From the NCBI GenBank assembly GCA_024707265.1, contig JANQAB010000003.1:310001-374000 (forward strand): DNA of 64,000 nucleotides, in the 5' to 3' direction. Source of the stretch: Sporocytophaga sp. Lineage in GTDB: Bacteria; Bacteroidota; Bacteroidia; Cytophagales; Cytophagaceae. Shown here in pieces: positions 48,311-58,348 of this stretch (within the stretch, counting starts at the first letter, position 1; every line of letters starts with the position of its first letter). Both the position numbers and the translations under genes were made by a program. The notes beneath the pieces are model-generated. The model did not search any database. It was not told where the DNA came from and was given only the letters and a program-made list of their open reading frames with translations.

Positions 48311-48931
48311 ATGAGAAAATATATTTTACCGATATTAATAACCATAGTTCTGATCTCGGCTCAAAGCACCAGCAAAGCACAGGATAATATAAAATCACTA
48401 TTCTCTTACAACTATGGAATCGGTTTTGCAACCGGTGATCTCAAATCCTACATAGACAAAAAATTATTTGATGGCTTTTCCATTGAAGGCAGATATTTTA
48501 TCAACAAGAATATATCTGTTGGATTGAATCTGGGTTATAATGATTTCAGAAAATATTTTGACAGGCAAGATTATCCTACAACAGGTGGCAATATATCTGC
48601 TGTACAAACGAGATACTTCAATACTGTTCCTGTCCTGGCAACAGGCTTTTATTACCTCAATTCTGTATCAGCATTCAAGCCATATGCAGGTATCGGTATT
48701 GGTGCATTTGTAAGTAATTACCAGAAGTATTTTTCGACTTTAGAATTTAATAAACAGACTAAAACAAGTTTCGGTTTGCGTCCTGAGATTGGCACTCTTA
48801 TTAACCTAAAAAACGGTCTGGGACTTATTGTTTCCGCAAGGTATAGCTACGCAGCCTATTCCTACGAGGAGTTCAGTAGCCTTAACTACTTCGAACTCAA
48901 TTTCGGATTATCTTTTTCTATTGAAAGATAA
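48311..48931 (+). CDS. Outer-membrane beta-barrel protein
   Basis: A 206-residue protein with a signal peptide (LPILITIVLISAQSTSKAQ). Its mature part is an eight-strand-like barrel (SVGLNLGYNDFRKYF, KPYAGIGIGAFVSNY, GLGLIVSARYSYAAYSYEEF), and the last strand ends LNFGLSFSIER. It resembles small OmpW/OmpA-like barrels. It is probably in one operon with the DUF4136 lipoprotein, since a strong hairpin follows it and none lies between. Confidence 0.8.
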   Translation: MRKYILPILITIVLISAQSTSKAQDNIKSLFSYNYGIGFATGDLKSYIDKKLFDGFSIEGRYFINKNISVGLNLGYNDFRKYFDRQDYPTTGGNISAVQTRYFNTVPVLATGFYYLNSVSAFKPYAGIGIGAFVSNYQKYFSTLEFNKQTKTSFGLRPEIGTLINLKNGLGLIVSARYSYAAYSYEEFSSLNYFELNFGLSFSIER

Positions 48932-48942
48932 ATACCTCTTAA

Positions 48943-48991
48943 AAGTAAATAATAGAAATGAAGAGTTCCTTCAATTCTATTATTTATACTT
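48943..48991 (+). terminator. Terminator after the barrel gene
   Basis: AAGTAAATAATAGAA / TTCTATTATTTATACTT, a long AT-rich stem with a 17-base loop and a small bulge, 12 bases after the stop. Confidence 0.55.
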
Positions 48992-49118
48992 AAGTTCTTT
49001 TACGAGTTGAATATTTTTTTTTATAAAGAAACTTCCCTTACTACTTCATACACAACCCTTAGCTGCAAGCATTAAACATATCCCTTTTCTACGCAGTTCT
49101 TTTTAAAGGTTAATAAGT

Positions 49119-50485
49119 ATGAAGACTATCAGTATTGTTGGCGGTGGATTCTGCGGATGCATGCTCACATTGCATTTACTAAAAAAAAGGCATTCTAAAA
49201 TAAAAATACATCTAATTGAAAGGTCTGAAAAGCTGTGCAGAGGAGCAGCATATTCCACTGAATTCAATTTTCATTTGCTGAATGTAAACGCGGGCAAAAT
49301 GAGCGCTTTCCAATCTGATGAAGACAATTTTATAAACTGGCTTAAAGAAAAAAATATCCATTTAACCATGAAGACTATGTACCCCGGAAGCTTTATGGAA
49401 CCTACCTTTCAAGCCTTCTTTATCATGAATTGAATGAGCAACCTGACAATGTCGACATTCACACGGAAGAGGCAATTGATCTCTCTTTGGATAATGATAA
49501 AGCAATCATATTACTTGAAAGCGGGAAAAAAATTATCAGCGATAAAGTAGTCCTGGCCCCAGGAAACTTTCCTCCTCAATCAGACAATGATCCCTTTGAA
49601 AAGTATATAGGTGATGGTATGTATTTCACGAATCCGTGGGACCATCAAACGATCCTTAGTAAAATTCATAAGGAAGAAGACATTCTAATTCTTGGAAGCG
49701 GGTTAACAATGATAGATTTATGCACAACGTTATATTATAACTCTCACAGAGGTAAGATATATGCCTTTAGCAGACATGGCTTTTTACCAGCAGTTCATAA
49801 ACCAGTGCATTACTATCCGTCTTTTTATCATGAAATCGAAAAGGCCGGCTCATTAACCGAAGTTTTTTCCATAGTAAATAAACATCTCCGCAGCCACAAG
49901 CAGCAAGGGGGAGACTGGAGAGATGTTATTGATAGTCTAAGGCCATATAATCAGAAAATATGGATGAATTTTTCCACAAATGACAAAGTGCTTTTCATCA
50001 AAAAATTAAACAGATTATGGAGTATATCAAGACACAGAATTCCGCAGGAATATCAGATAACCATTAATGAATTACTAGAGAATAAAATGCTTGCGATTCA
50101 TTCTGGCACAATAAACACAATTGAAAAAAATGGGAGAAAATTAAATATCACCATCAGAAAAAATAACAATGAACACCCAACAACCATTAGTGTTCATAGG
50201 GTTATTAACTGCACAGGTCCTCAGCTGAATTATCTAAAACTACACAATCCGCTGATAAAAAACATGCTTCAAAAAGGATTGATTCATCCGGGCCCTCTTC
50301 ATTTGGGTGTAGATGCTTTTCCTGACGGTAAAGTAAAAAATCACTTTAATGAAACCATCATTTATGCTCTTGGTTCTGCACTTACAGGGGTACTCTTTGA
50401 ATCAACAGCAGTACCGGAATTAAGAATACAGGCAGAGGTTCTTGCAGATATTTTACTATTTTCAGAATTGCCTGTACCCCAATAA
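49119..50485 (+). CDS. COG4529 FAD/NAD(P)-binding protein, interrupted by a frameshift
   Basis: Two frames encode one flavoprotein. The N-terminal part has the FAD Rossmann motif VGGGFCGCM and RGAAYSTEFNFHLLNVNAGK. The second part has VLAPGNFPP, ILGSGLTMIDLCTTL, RHGFLP and INCTGPQLNY. Adding one C to the C4 run at 49382-49385 restores the family's conserved stretch PRKLYGTYLSSLLYHEL and gives a 455-residue protein. The family (HpyO-like) is predicted to oxidise or N-hydroxylate a metabolite; the substrate is unknown. Confidence 0.85.
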
Positions 50486-50631
50486 TTCTACTGGACATTT
50501 TCAGAACTTTTTTAAAATCCCAAAGGCATTCATGTAGAATATTTTCATAAATTTACAAAATCAGGCAGCCACCATAATATCTGGTTATCAGGTCTTCAAA
50601 AACCTTCTCAACTGTTTTGTTTACTGACTTT

Positions 50632-52060
50632 ATGAAAAAAAATCTTGCTTTCTACACCCTCTTTACTGGCGGCTTTTCCCTGCTTATCTGGTTCTTACTA
50701 AACAATGGAAAAAATCTGGAGGCTAACAGAATATTGCCACATATGGTATCCTCTGAAAATGACTCTATATTTTCAGGACTGGACAGTAATATCCATAATC
50801 CACTATGCATTTTAATTCTACAAATAACCGTTATCCTGATTTTTGCAAGGATATTAGGCTATCTCTTCAAGAAAGCCGGGCAGCCTTCAGTAGTTGGAGA
50901 AATAATTGCAGGAATAGTATTAGGTCCATCCCTTTTAGGTTTATACCTACCGGAAGTTTCTTCTTTCATTTTCCCCGCATCTTCTTTAGGAAACATTCAG
51001 TTTTTAAGTCAGATCGGTCTTATACTTTTTATGTTTATAGTTGGAATGGAGATAGACAGTGCCACAATAAAGAACCAGGCTCATCAGGCAGTGATTATAA
51101 GTCATGCGAGTATTATATTTCCTTTTTTCCTGGGAGTAGTAAGTTCTTTTTTTCCTCTATAGCAGTTTTGCACCTCCTACTATACCATTTGTAGCTTTTG
51201 CTTTGTTTATGGGAATCGCGATGAGCATAACAGCCTTTCCTGTACTTGCAAGAATAGTTCATGAAAAAGGGTTAAGCAAACATCCGATCGGAATCGTTTC
51301 CCTTACCTGCGCTGCTGCAGATGACGTTACTGCATGGTGTATATTGGCAGCAGTGATTGCAATTGTAAAAGCAAGCACTATTCTTTCCGCACTTCTTACA
51401 ATTGTTCTTGCCGCCGCTTATCTGCTATTCATGTTGTATGTGATTAAACCAAGCCTTAAAAAACTTTTCAACCTAAAGGCACCAAACGGAGAAGTTAGCA
51501 GATCCATGACAGGAATAATTTTTCTCGTACTATTATTATCTTCTTATATCTGCGAAATCATTGGAATACATGCCCTGTTCGGAGCCTTCATTGCAGGAGT
51601 CATTATGCCGGAAGAGCTTAACCTGAAGAAAATCATTTCCGAAAAAATTGAGGACGTTGCCCTTGTTTTATTACTCCCTCTATTCTTTGTATTCACAGGA
51701 CTGAGAACCCATATAAACCTTTTAAATACTCCCCACCTATGGATCGTTTGCTTTTGTATCATCGTGCTGGCTGTTCTTGGGAAGCTGGCAGGTAGTGCGC
51801 TTGCAGCAAGAATTACAGGTCTTTCGTGGCAAAGGTCATTGTCTATAGGCGTTTTAATGAATACCAGAGGCCTTATGGAACTTGTGGTCCTTAATATCGG
51901 ATATGATCTGGGTGTGCTAAGTCCGGAGATATTTACTATGATGGTTATCATGGCTCTTGTTACCACATTTATGACTGGTCCTTTCCTGAATTTCATAACC
52001 AGAAACGTTCCTGAACAGGAACATGCAAAGCCTGAAAAGACTGTAAATCCTATCGCTTAA
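50632..52060 (+). CDS. CPA2-family cation:proton antiporter, interrupted by a frameshift
   Basis: About 475 residues when the ATG at 50632 is used; an in-frame TTG at 50617 is less likely. Two frames together hold 12-13 helices. The first part has QPSVVGEIIAGIVLGPSLLG and LSQIGLILFMFIVGMEID. The second has AMSITAFPVLARI, CAAADDVTAWC (the ion-binding Asp pair) and the NTRGLMELVVLNIG block. Removing one T from the T7 run at 51147-51153 joins them (VSSFF-LYSSFAPP). It resembles KefB/NapA types without a TrkA-N domain, so it exchanges Na+ or K+ for protons. Confidence 0.88.
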
Positions 52061-52119
52061 ACAATAGAATAACAATAGAAGGATCGAGTCTGTTTTACTG
52101 ATAACCGAGGAAACAAAAT

Positions 52120-52458
52120 ATGGTGAATCAGGACGAACTTATAGAGATACTTTCGGCATGTTCTGTAATATGTAAAAAATGTGCAGCAGCATGTATAATG
52201 GAAAATAACTTTGCAAAATATTCTATTTGTGCCAGACTAAATCTTGACTGTGCCGGAATTACCAATATTACAGGGGAATTGTCTGTTAGAGGGTCTGTCG
52301 TTCTTGACAAACAACTCGAAGTATGTATTGAGACATGCAAGCTCTGTGCAGCTGAGTGTGAAAAACATCCTGAAATTCCATTGTGCAAGAGATGTGCTGA
52401 GATCTGCCATGAATGCCAGAATGCTTGCGAAAGCTATACTCATCAACATTCAATCTAA
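52120..52458 (+). CDS. Four-helix-bundle Cys-rich copper-binding protein (DUF326)
   Basis: A 112-residue protein with 15 cysteines spaced along helices: CSVICKKCAAAC, CARLNLDC, CIETCKLCAAEC and CKRCAEICHECQNAC. This matches the DUF326/Csp family, which stores many Cu(I) ions inside a four-helix bundle. It lacks a signal peptide, so it would be cytosolic (Csp3-like). The antiporter lies 59 bases upstream. Confidence 0.88.
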   Translation: MVNQDELIEILSACSVICKKCAAACIMENNFAKYSICARLNLDCAGITNITGELSVRGSVVLDKQLEVCIETCKLCAAECEKHPEIPLCKRCAEICHECQNACESYTHQHSI

Positions 52459-52594
52459 AACAGATTCCATTTCTTTTAACATTTTACTCAAAGAAGATTT
52501 TCCTTAATTTCGAAAAAACCGTTTTTATTTAGGTGAAACAAGTAGTAAATTATGTCGTTTCGGAATAAACTAAAATTCTCCGGATTCATCACCC

Positions 52595-52966
52595 ATGAAA
52601 AAATACTTTTCCAAAGATGTACTTCTAAACTATCTGTATAGTATTCTTTCAGGAAGGCTACTTGGATTTATAGTCGGAACCTGGGCAAGTACTGTGGTTT
52701 CTCATTTCTTCGAAACCAAAAGCTTTAAAAACCTTTGGGGATTGAAAGCAAAGAAAACAATCATTAGTAAGTCAGCTTTTGCGGAACTTGAATGGATTGC
52801 ATCGATATTAATAGGTTTTATAGTATTCGAAATATTTGAAAAGGTACTTAAGGAAAAATTCCAAACCCAAGGACTTGTTTATTATCGCAGTACTATGATA
52901 TACCTGGAAGAAAAAGGTGTATTACAAAAGATAAGGGAAGTAAGGCTAAAAATCTTTAAAAAATAA
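52595..52966 (+). CDS. Hypothetical membrane protein
   Basis: A 123-residue protein with two hydrophobic stretches (GRLLGFIVGTWASTVVSHFF and EWIASILIGFIVFEIF) and a basic, probably cytoplasmic tail ending IREVRLKIFKK. No family recognised. A strong terminator follows. Confidence 0.6.
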   Translation: MKKYFSKDVLLNYLYSILSGRLLGFIVGTWASTVVSHFFETKSFKNLWGLKAKKTIISKSAFAELEWIASILIGFIVFEIFEKVLKEKFQTQGLVYYRSTMIYLEEKGVLQKIREVRLKIFKK

Positions 52967-52981
52967 TTCTCAGAAAAGAAT

Positions 52982-53010
52982 AAGGGCAAGGTTAACAAAG
53001 CCTTGCCCTT
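52982..53010. terminator. Strong bidirectional terminator
   Basis: AAGGGCAAGG / CCTTGCCCTT, a 10-base perfect stem with a 9-base loop, between convergent genes. Confidence 0.75.
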
Positions 53011-53033
53011 TTGCTTCCAGTCTTTATAAAATG

Positions 53034-53798
53034 CTAATGCATAAAGATAAAGTTCGTAGCTTTATGAACCTCCTGATCAAAATCAACCAGGTCATTACCT
53101 TCAACAATTTTTGCCTTGTATCCGAGTCCGCATAATACTTCCATACTTTTGGTTCTATTTTCATTTTCACCCAACTCACAATAGATGACGGGCTTGTGTT
53201 TCTCTAATATCTCTCGAGCTCCTTCAAGAACTGCCCATTCAAAATGCTCGACATCCAGCTTAATGGCCACTATGTCCTGAGAAGCATGTTTGAGGTGTCT
53301 AATACTATCCAGCTGTCTAAGCGGCACTGAAAAAGTTTCGCCTTCACTGCTTTTGGGAATAGCATCATGGATTACGTGACATAATCCCTGCATCTTTACA
53401 GAATCTACAACAGGCATTACCATGTCGATTTCACTATTTTCATTTCCCAAAGCCATCGGAAACACTTCAACGTTATCAAGTTTAAACAACTCAATATTCT
53501 GATGAAGCGTTCCCAGGTTATATGGTATCGGCTCAAATGAATAAACAGTAGATTTTGGAAATTTTTTAGCAAGTGTTACGGTCATGAGTCCGATATTTGC
53601 ACCTATATCCAGTATTATTCCATCTCTAGGGATAAGCTTGACAAAGTGAAGAAAATCTTTCTCCCCTTTATCAATCCTTAGCGAATAGATCTTATATAAG
53701 GAAAACAGGTGCAGATAATATCTGAATCCCAGTAGTTTTTGAAGATAAGCTTTAATAACCCTTTTCATCAACCCTCCTTTCATTAAAACTCTCATCAT
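53034..53798 (-). CDS. FkbM-family methyltransferase
   Basis: About 254 residues; three further ATGs within the first 11 codons leave the start open. The SAM-binding motif is ILDIGANIGLMTVTLAKKFP, followed by VYSFEPIP and the FkbM block AIKLDVEHFEWAVLEGAREI and PVIYCELGENENR. Family members methylate hydroxyls of glycans or secondary metabolites. No glycan cluster lies nearby, so the substrate is open. Confidence 0.88.
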   Translation of the reverse strand: MMRVLMKGGLMKRVIKAYLQKLLGFRYYLHLFSLYKIYSLRIDKGEKDFLHFVKLIPRDGIILDIGANIGLMTVTLAKKFPKSTVYSFEPIPYNLGTLHQNIELFKLDNVEVFPMALGNENSEIDMVMPVVDSVKMQGLCHVIHDAIPKSSEGETFSVPLRQLDSIRHLKHASQDIVAIKLDVEHFEWAVLEGAREILEKHKPVIYCELGENENRTKSMEVLCGLGYKAKIVEGNDLVDFDQEVHKATNFIFMH

Positions 53799-53973
53799 AA
53801 ATAATAAGAATATTAAAATACCATTTGTTAAATACTATAAAGGAGAAAGTGCTGCTTTTCTAATCAAGCCTTATAACGATCCGGAAACAATTAGATACAA
53901 CACTGATAATGAATATATTAAAATTCTATTAAAATAATTATCTCACCTAACAATTTAGCTGACTTTAATGTTA

Positions 53974-54954
53974 TCAGCGGATTTCATTGGTAAGGCTTTG
54001 CCTTAAATCGAATAGTAACCAATCTCCTTCCCTCACATTGGGGCCTTCTTTTCGTATAAGCTTCAAAAAGTCATTTACCCCAAGCGGCTCATTGCCATTC
54101 CCATGAATCAATACAATACTTCCATCATAAGCCTTTTGCCCTTTAGCAAGCCAGGCATCCGTACCAATAGGCAAAAGACCAAAGGTTGTAACTTTTTCAT
54201 ATAGGGATTTATCAGAGACAAGCCCGGGAAATCTAAACATACAGGAAGGTATCAATCCCTCTTCAATCATTTTCCTTTCTGTATCGAGTATTTCTTCACT
54301 TATATCCGTTCCTTTTTGTAATAGAAAATTTTCTTTCAAAGGTTCATTCACGTTTACCTTATGATGAAAGCTATGATTGATCCATTCTACTTTAATCTTC
54401 TTCTCTTTGACCAACTTTTTGAGCCAGTCAAGGTCCTTCTGGTGTTTCTCCATCCACAAGCCTGAAACAGAAATAGCGAGAGGAACAGGATGATCAAATT
54501 TTTCAAACTCTGTAATTATTGAGGTAAAAATCCTTTTATCGAGTGGCTTGTGAGACGGACAAAGATCAACTGTAAGATCAATGCCTTTCTGGTCAGGCAT
54601 TACGTGTATAATACCTGCATCCTGAACATTACTGCTGTTTTTTATTGAACTATCGATTAAGCGGATATAAGGAGTATTTTTAAACTCCAGATTGACCTCT
54701 TGCCATGTAATCCTTCGGAGAAATTTTTGAGAAGCTTCAATTATGCCAGTATTCAGAGTATGTGGGTCAACTATTAAAAAGTATTCTTTTCCTTCCTGAA
54801 TAAATTTTCTAAGGATCAGCTTCTTCTCTGCTTTTAAATCATCTTTATAAACTGCAAAATAAACCTGATATACCTCTGGCCACCTGTTTTCTATTCTTAC
54901 AGAGGTTAAACATATTATAACAAGGAAGAGAGCAATGAAAATCTTAAACATCAT
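53974..54954 (-). CDS. Polysaccharide deacetylase-like exported protein
   Basis: A 326-residue protein with an N-terminal signal or anchor (FIALFLVIICLTSV). The NodB-homology region starts at about residue 120: GIDLTVDLCPSHKPLD (catalytic Asp), WINHSFHHKVNV (metal His pair), CMFRFPGL (RxPG) and GSIVLIHGNGNEP. Metal-binding residues appear present, so it should be active. The substrate may be an acetylated or formylated sugar; not determined. Confidence 0.85.
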   Translation of the reverse strand: MMFKIFIALFLVIICLTSVRIENRWPEVYQVYFAVYKDDLKAEKKLILRKFIQEGKEYFLIVDPHTLNTGIIEASQKFLRRITWQEVNLEFKNTPYIRLIDSSIKNSSNVQDAGIIHVMPDQKGIDLTVDLCPSHKPLDKRIFTSIITEFEKFDHPVPLAISVSGLWMEKHQKDLDWLKKLVKEKKIKVEWINHSFHHKVNVNEPLKENFLLQKGTDISEEILDTERKMIEEGLIPSCMFRFPGLVSDKSLYEKVTTFGLLPIGTDAWLAKGQKAYDGSIVLIHGNGNEPLGVNDFLKLIRKEGPNVREGDWLLFDLRQSLTNEIR

Positions 54955-55013
54955 TCTGGAGATTTATTACTATACATTTTAAACAGAATGATGTTTAACA
55001 GGCTGAAACAAAA

Positions 55014-55034
55014 AGAGGCGGATAAACCGCCTCT
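55014..55034 (-). terminator. Terminator after the TPR gene
   Basis: Reading leftwards AGAGGCGG-TTTAT-CCGCCTCT then TTTTTG, a textbook terminator 24 bases after the TPR gene stop. Confidence 0.85.
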
Positions 55035-55057
55035 CTTCATTATAGTATATTTGTTTA

Positions 55058-56617
55058 CTATTTACCGCATATAGATTTTACCAGATCTGCAGCTTCTTTA
55101 TCTCCGAGCTCAACTGCTTTCTTTGCGTCAATGCATGCACTGTCATCACCCAGCTGTTCTTTGGCAACTGCCCTGTTATGAAAAGCTTCCCCATCTTTAG
55201 GATTTAACTCTATTGCCTTTGTAAAATCAGACAATGCTTCCTTATCTTTCTTTAACTGTAGATTAAACAATCCTCTGTTGAAATATGCCTGACTGTTATT
55301 AGGAAACTTGTCTATGATATTATCATACTCTGAAATAGCTGATTTTACATCTCCTGATAAAAACTTTGAGTGCGCCTTTTCGAAATAAGCATCATTAAAT
55401 TTAGGATCAAGTTCAATAGCCTTGTCATAATCAGCTATAGCTCCTTTATAATCTTTCAATTCTCTTTTACAATTACCTCTGTTAAAATAACTTACTTTAT
55501 CAGTGGGATCCAACTCTAATACGTTATCATAATCAGCTGAGGCTTCAGCATATCTATACAGCGCGCTCTTTGCAAAGCCTCGATAAAAGTAGGCATAGTT
55601 GTATTTAGGATACAATTCCACTGTCTTTGTAAAATCTGCAATAGCATCTTCAAATTTTCCAAACTCGTTTCTTGCCAAACCTCTTTGATAATATGCTTGG
55701 AAATTCTGAGGGTCTTTGGATATTACTTTAGTGAAGTCTGCAATCGCATCAGGATATCTGCTATAAAGATAATATTCATGTCCTCTATGAATAAGTGCTT
55801 CCACTTTGGAAGAGTCCAGCTTTAATGCTGCCGTAAAATCTTCAATCGCTTCAGACCTCATACCATGTTTACTTTCTACAATTCCCTTTTTGATATAGAC
55901 ATCTGCATAGTCAGGTTTAAGGCGAATACAATGATTAAAATCTTCTATTGCTCCTTCAAAATCACCCAATTCAGACTTGGCTACTGCAGAGATATAATAA
56001 GCTTCATAGTTCTCCCTCTCAAGCTTTGACAATGACTCAGCTTTTTGAAGAGCCACCATAAAATTACCCTTTTTCAGCTCTTCCAAAGCTTCTTTTTTCA
56101 AATCAGAGAGATGTGTTGGATTTAAATATCCTTTCCAATATGTAAAGCTTATATAATCAAGATTATCTCCTCCTGTTGCCAAAGATTTTTTATCATCTGT
56201 TACATTATCAAAACGAACAACCAGATAATCTTCACCACCTCTTAGTCTTGCTACATAATAACTTTGGCTCTTAACCTCTTTAAGCGAAACCGATGCTTTC
56301 CCTCCTGAGTAGATCTTTTGTATTTCTGCAAAAGATGCGGAAGCAGGATTAGAAATCTCTGCAGTTACAAATGAGGTTTGATTTTTACTTTCAAAATTTA
56401 ACTTAAAAGCAGGCAGGTCGATACTTTCAGTTAGATTTACGAGATCTTTTTCAGAATCGCTGTCTGACAAAAACTTCTGCTTATCGCTCCTGAAATCCCA
56501 AGCAGCTGCACCCTTGCCTTGCATGGTATAAATCTTTCCTTCATAAGATGGCACCTGAGCGAGTGCGCAGAAAGAATTCAATGTAGCAACTGCTGCAATT
56601 ATGGATAATTTAGTCAT
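55058..56617 (-). CDS. Exported TPR-repeat protein
   Basis: About 519 residues. ATG 56617 is chosen because it starts a clean signal peptide (MTKLSIIAAVATLNSFCALA); the frame extends 14 codons upstream. The first 170 mature residues form a unique beta-rich domain. After it come about ten TPR units with the 34-residue period, visible as repeated AIADYDKAIELDPK-like helices (for example AISEYDNIIDKFPNN). The C-terminus has two Cys (SACIDAK, SICGK). It is a periplasmic scaffold for protein interactions; partners unknown. Confidence 0.88.
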   Translation of the reverse strand: MTKLSIIAAVATLNSFCALAQVPSYEGKIYTMQGKGAAAWDFRSDKQKFLSDSDSEKDLVNLTESIDLPAFKLNFESKNQTSFVTAEISNPASASFAEIQKIYSGGKASVSLKEVKSQSYYVARLRGGEDYLVVRFDNVTDDKKSLATGGDNLDYISFTYWKGYLNPTHLSDLKKEALEELKKGNFMVALQKAESLSKLERENYEAYYISAVAKSELGDFEGAIEDFNHCIRLKPDYADVYIKKGIVESKHGMRSEAIEDFTAALKLDSSKVEALIHRGHEYYLYSRYPDAIADFTKVISKDPQNFQAYYQRGLARNEFGKFEDAIADFTKTVELYPKYNYAYFYRGFAKSALYRYAEASADYDNVLELDPTDKVSYFNRGNCKRELKDYKGAIADYDKAIELDPKFNDAYFEKAHSKFLSGDVKSAISEYDNIIDKFPNNSQAYFNRGLFNLQLKKDKEALSDFTKAIELNPKDGEAFHNRAVAKEQLGDDSACIDAKKAVELGDKEAADLVKSICGK

Positions 56618-56864
56618 AAATTTGTACTTAATTAAGCAATGTGAAAAAGTATTTAACAATTTGAAAATTAAGAAGAATTTCTGGCACTTAAAAACAAATA
56701 ACTTTCAAATTACTACTAAATAATACTCGTGTAAGAGAAGCTTCAATAAAGAACTCAGAACAATTTTACCACCTTCTGGTTTGATTTCTATTACTCATAT
56801 TTAAACCGGATGTCCATTTTTTTAATCATAGTGATTGTCATCCCAATAGTTATCTTATAGCCTT

Positions 56865-57695
56865 ATGAATATTCTGTTTGATCAAGTTTCAATCAATTGC
56901 AGCAAAGATTTATCAAAGACTTACAAGTCTGGCCTTTCTATGGGAATAAATGCATTAAGTCTTCATTGCAAGGAGAATATATACAGCATCTATGCATTTG
57001 CTGCTTTAGCAGAAGAGATAGTAAGCAGCCTTGAAAACAGAGACAAGAAGGAATTAATATCGGAATACATTAAAGAGACTTATAAAGCTATAGAAAGACG
57101 CTTCAGCCTGAATCCTATTCTTAATAGTTTTCAAATAGTAGTAAATGAATTCCGAATTGACACAGCTTTGATAAGGATTTTTTTAGAAGGCATTGAATTA
57201 AAAATCTATCAGTCACATGTCCATTCTGAACACATGGAAATACATGAAACAAGCGCAGCAGAAGCTTTAGGTTTAATGATCTTAAAAGTCCTCTGTGATG
57301 GCAATCATCAATTATATAAAACACTTGAAATACCCGCTAAAAAATTTTCTTCTGCAATATTAAAGATTAATAATCTCAAGAATCCATCAAAGCATTATTA
57401 CAATTTAAGAGCTACAACTGCGATCGGACAAAACTGGCTTTCGGAGGAAATGAAGCTTGCACTGGAACTCTCTATAGAAGACGACCTTAAAATAGTAAAG
57501 GAAAACTTAAAGAGACTCCCACAAGGCAGTAAAAGAGCGACTTATATTGCATTTGCCTATTTCAATGCTTTATTTATTAAGATTAAAAATCTTCCTTCAG
57601 AAAAAATAATAATGAACAGAATTGGGATTTCATATAACAGAAAAATTATATTGGCATTAAACTCTGTGATAAAACAGACATTGAACTTACTTTAA
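56865..57695 (+). CDS. Phytoene/squalene synthase-like protein lacking the aspartate motifs
   Basis: A 276-residue protein of normal phytoene synthase length. It keeps the start (FDQVSINCSKDLSKTYKSG), the YSIYAFAALAEEIV region, SLNPILNSFQIVV and EALGLMILKVLCDG. However, the first motif DExVD reads EEIVS, and the second motif, normally RDLxxD after NFL, reads NNLKNPSKHYY. Both Mg-diphosphate binding motifs are lost, so it probably cannot condense prenyl diphosphates. Codon use and frame are intact, which suggests a retained non-catalytic role. IPP isomerase follows after 11 bases. Confidence 0.8.
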   Translation: MNILFDQVSINCSKDLSKTYKSGLSMGINALSLHCKENIYSIYAFAALAEEIVSSLENRDKKELISEYIKETYKAIERRFSLNPILNSFQIVVNEFRIDTALIRIFLEGIELKIYQSHVHSEHMEIHETSAAEALGLMILKVLCDGNHQLYKTLEIPAKKFSSAILKINNLKNPSKHYYNLRATTAIGQNWLSEEMKLALELSIEDDLKIVKENLKRLPQGSKRATYIAFAYFNALFIKIKNLPSEKIIMNRIGISYNRKIILALNSVIKQTLNLL

Positions 57696-57706
57696 ATTAT
57701 ATCGAC

Positions 57707-58232
57707 TTGACTAACAGCTTTGTTATATTGGTAGACCAAAATGATTCTGAAAAAGGATTAATGGAAAAAATGGAAGCTCATCAAAAAGGTGAGCTGCACA
57801 GGGCTTTCTCCGTTTTTATTTTTAACTCTGCCAATGAACTCCTTTTACAAAAAAGGGCTACTTCAAAATATCACTCCGGAGGTTTGTGGACCAACACCTG
57901 CTGCAGCCATCCTGCTCACGGTGCATCTATTTTTGAAGAAGCTGAGAAAAGGCTTTTTGAAGAAATGGGATTCTCTACCAAACTTCAGAAAATTTTTTTC
58001 ATTCATTTACAAAGCAGAACTGGATAACGGGCTTACAGAATATGAATATGATCATGTATTCATAGGCACATTTGATGGGACACCCGATATTAACCAAGAT
58101 GAGGTTGAAGATTGGAAATTTGTAAAACTCGAAGATCTGAAGCTGGACATCCAGGAACATCCTGAAAGATATACCAAATGGTTTTTAATTTGCTTCCCGA
58201 AAATTGAGCAATATGTAAATCAAGAAAGGTAA
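57707..58232 (+). CDS. idi: Isopentenyl-diphosphate delta-isomerase type 1, interrupted by a frameshift
   Basis: A Nudix-fold isomerase. Visible are HRAFSVFIFN, LLLQKRATSKYHSGGLWTNT, the catalytic Cys region TCCSHP, AEKRLFEEMG and, in a second frame, the catalytic Glu region LTEYEYDHVF. Removing one T from the T7 run at 57993-57999 fuses them (LQKIF-SFIYKAEL) into a 174-residue protein, the usual size. It interconverts IPP and DMAPP. The start is TTG at 57707. It is in one operon with the phytoene synthase-like gene. Confidence 0.88.
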
Positions 58233-58348
58233 TTACTCTCCGAAAATTCATCAATATTTTTTAAACAATTCCGCATGATAAGTGTTATGGATGGTTATTC
58301 TATAAATAGTGAACCACAATCATCCTATTTAACCAGTAAAAGACTTTT

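Noticed and set aside
18284..51153. Phase-variable homopolymer tracts controlling surface genes
   Set aside because: The runs are only 4-7 bases long and affect metabolic genes such as idi, unlike typical contingency loci with tracts of eight or more.
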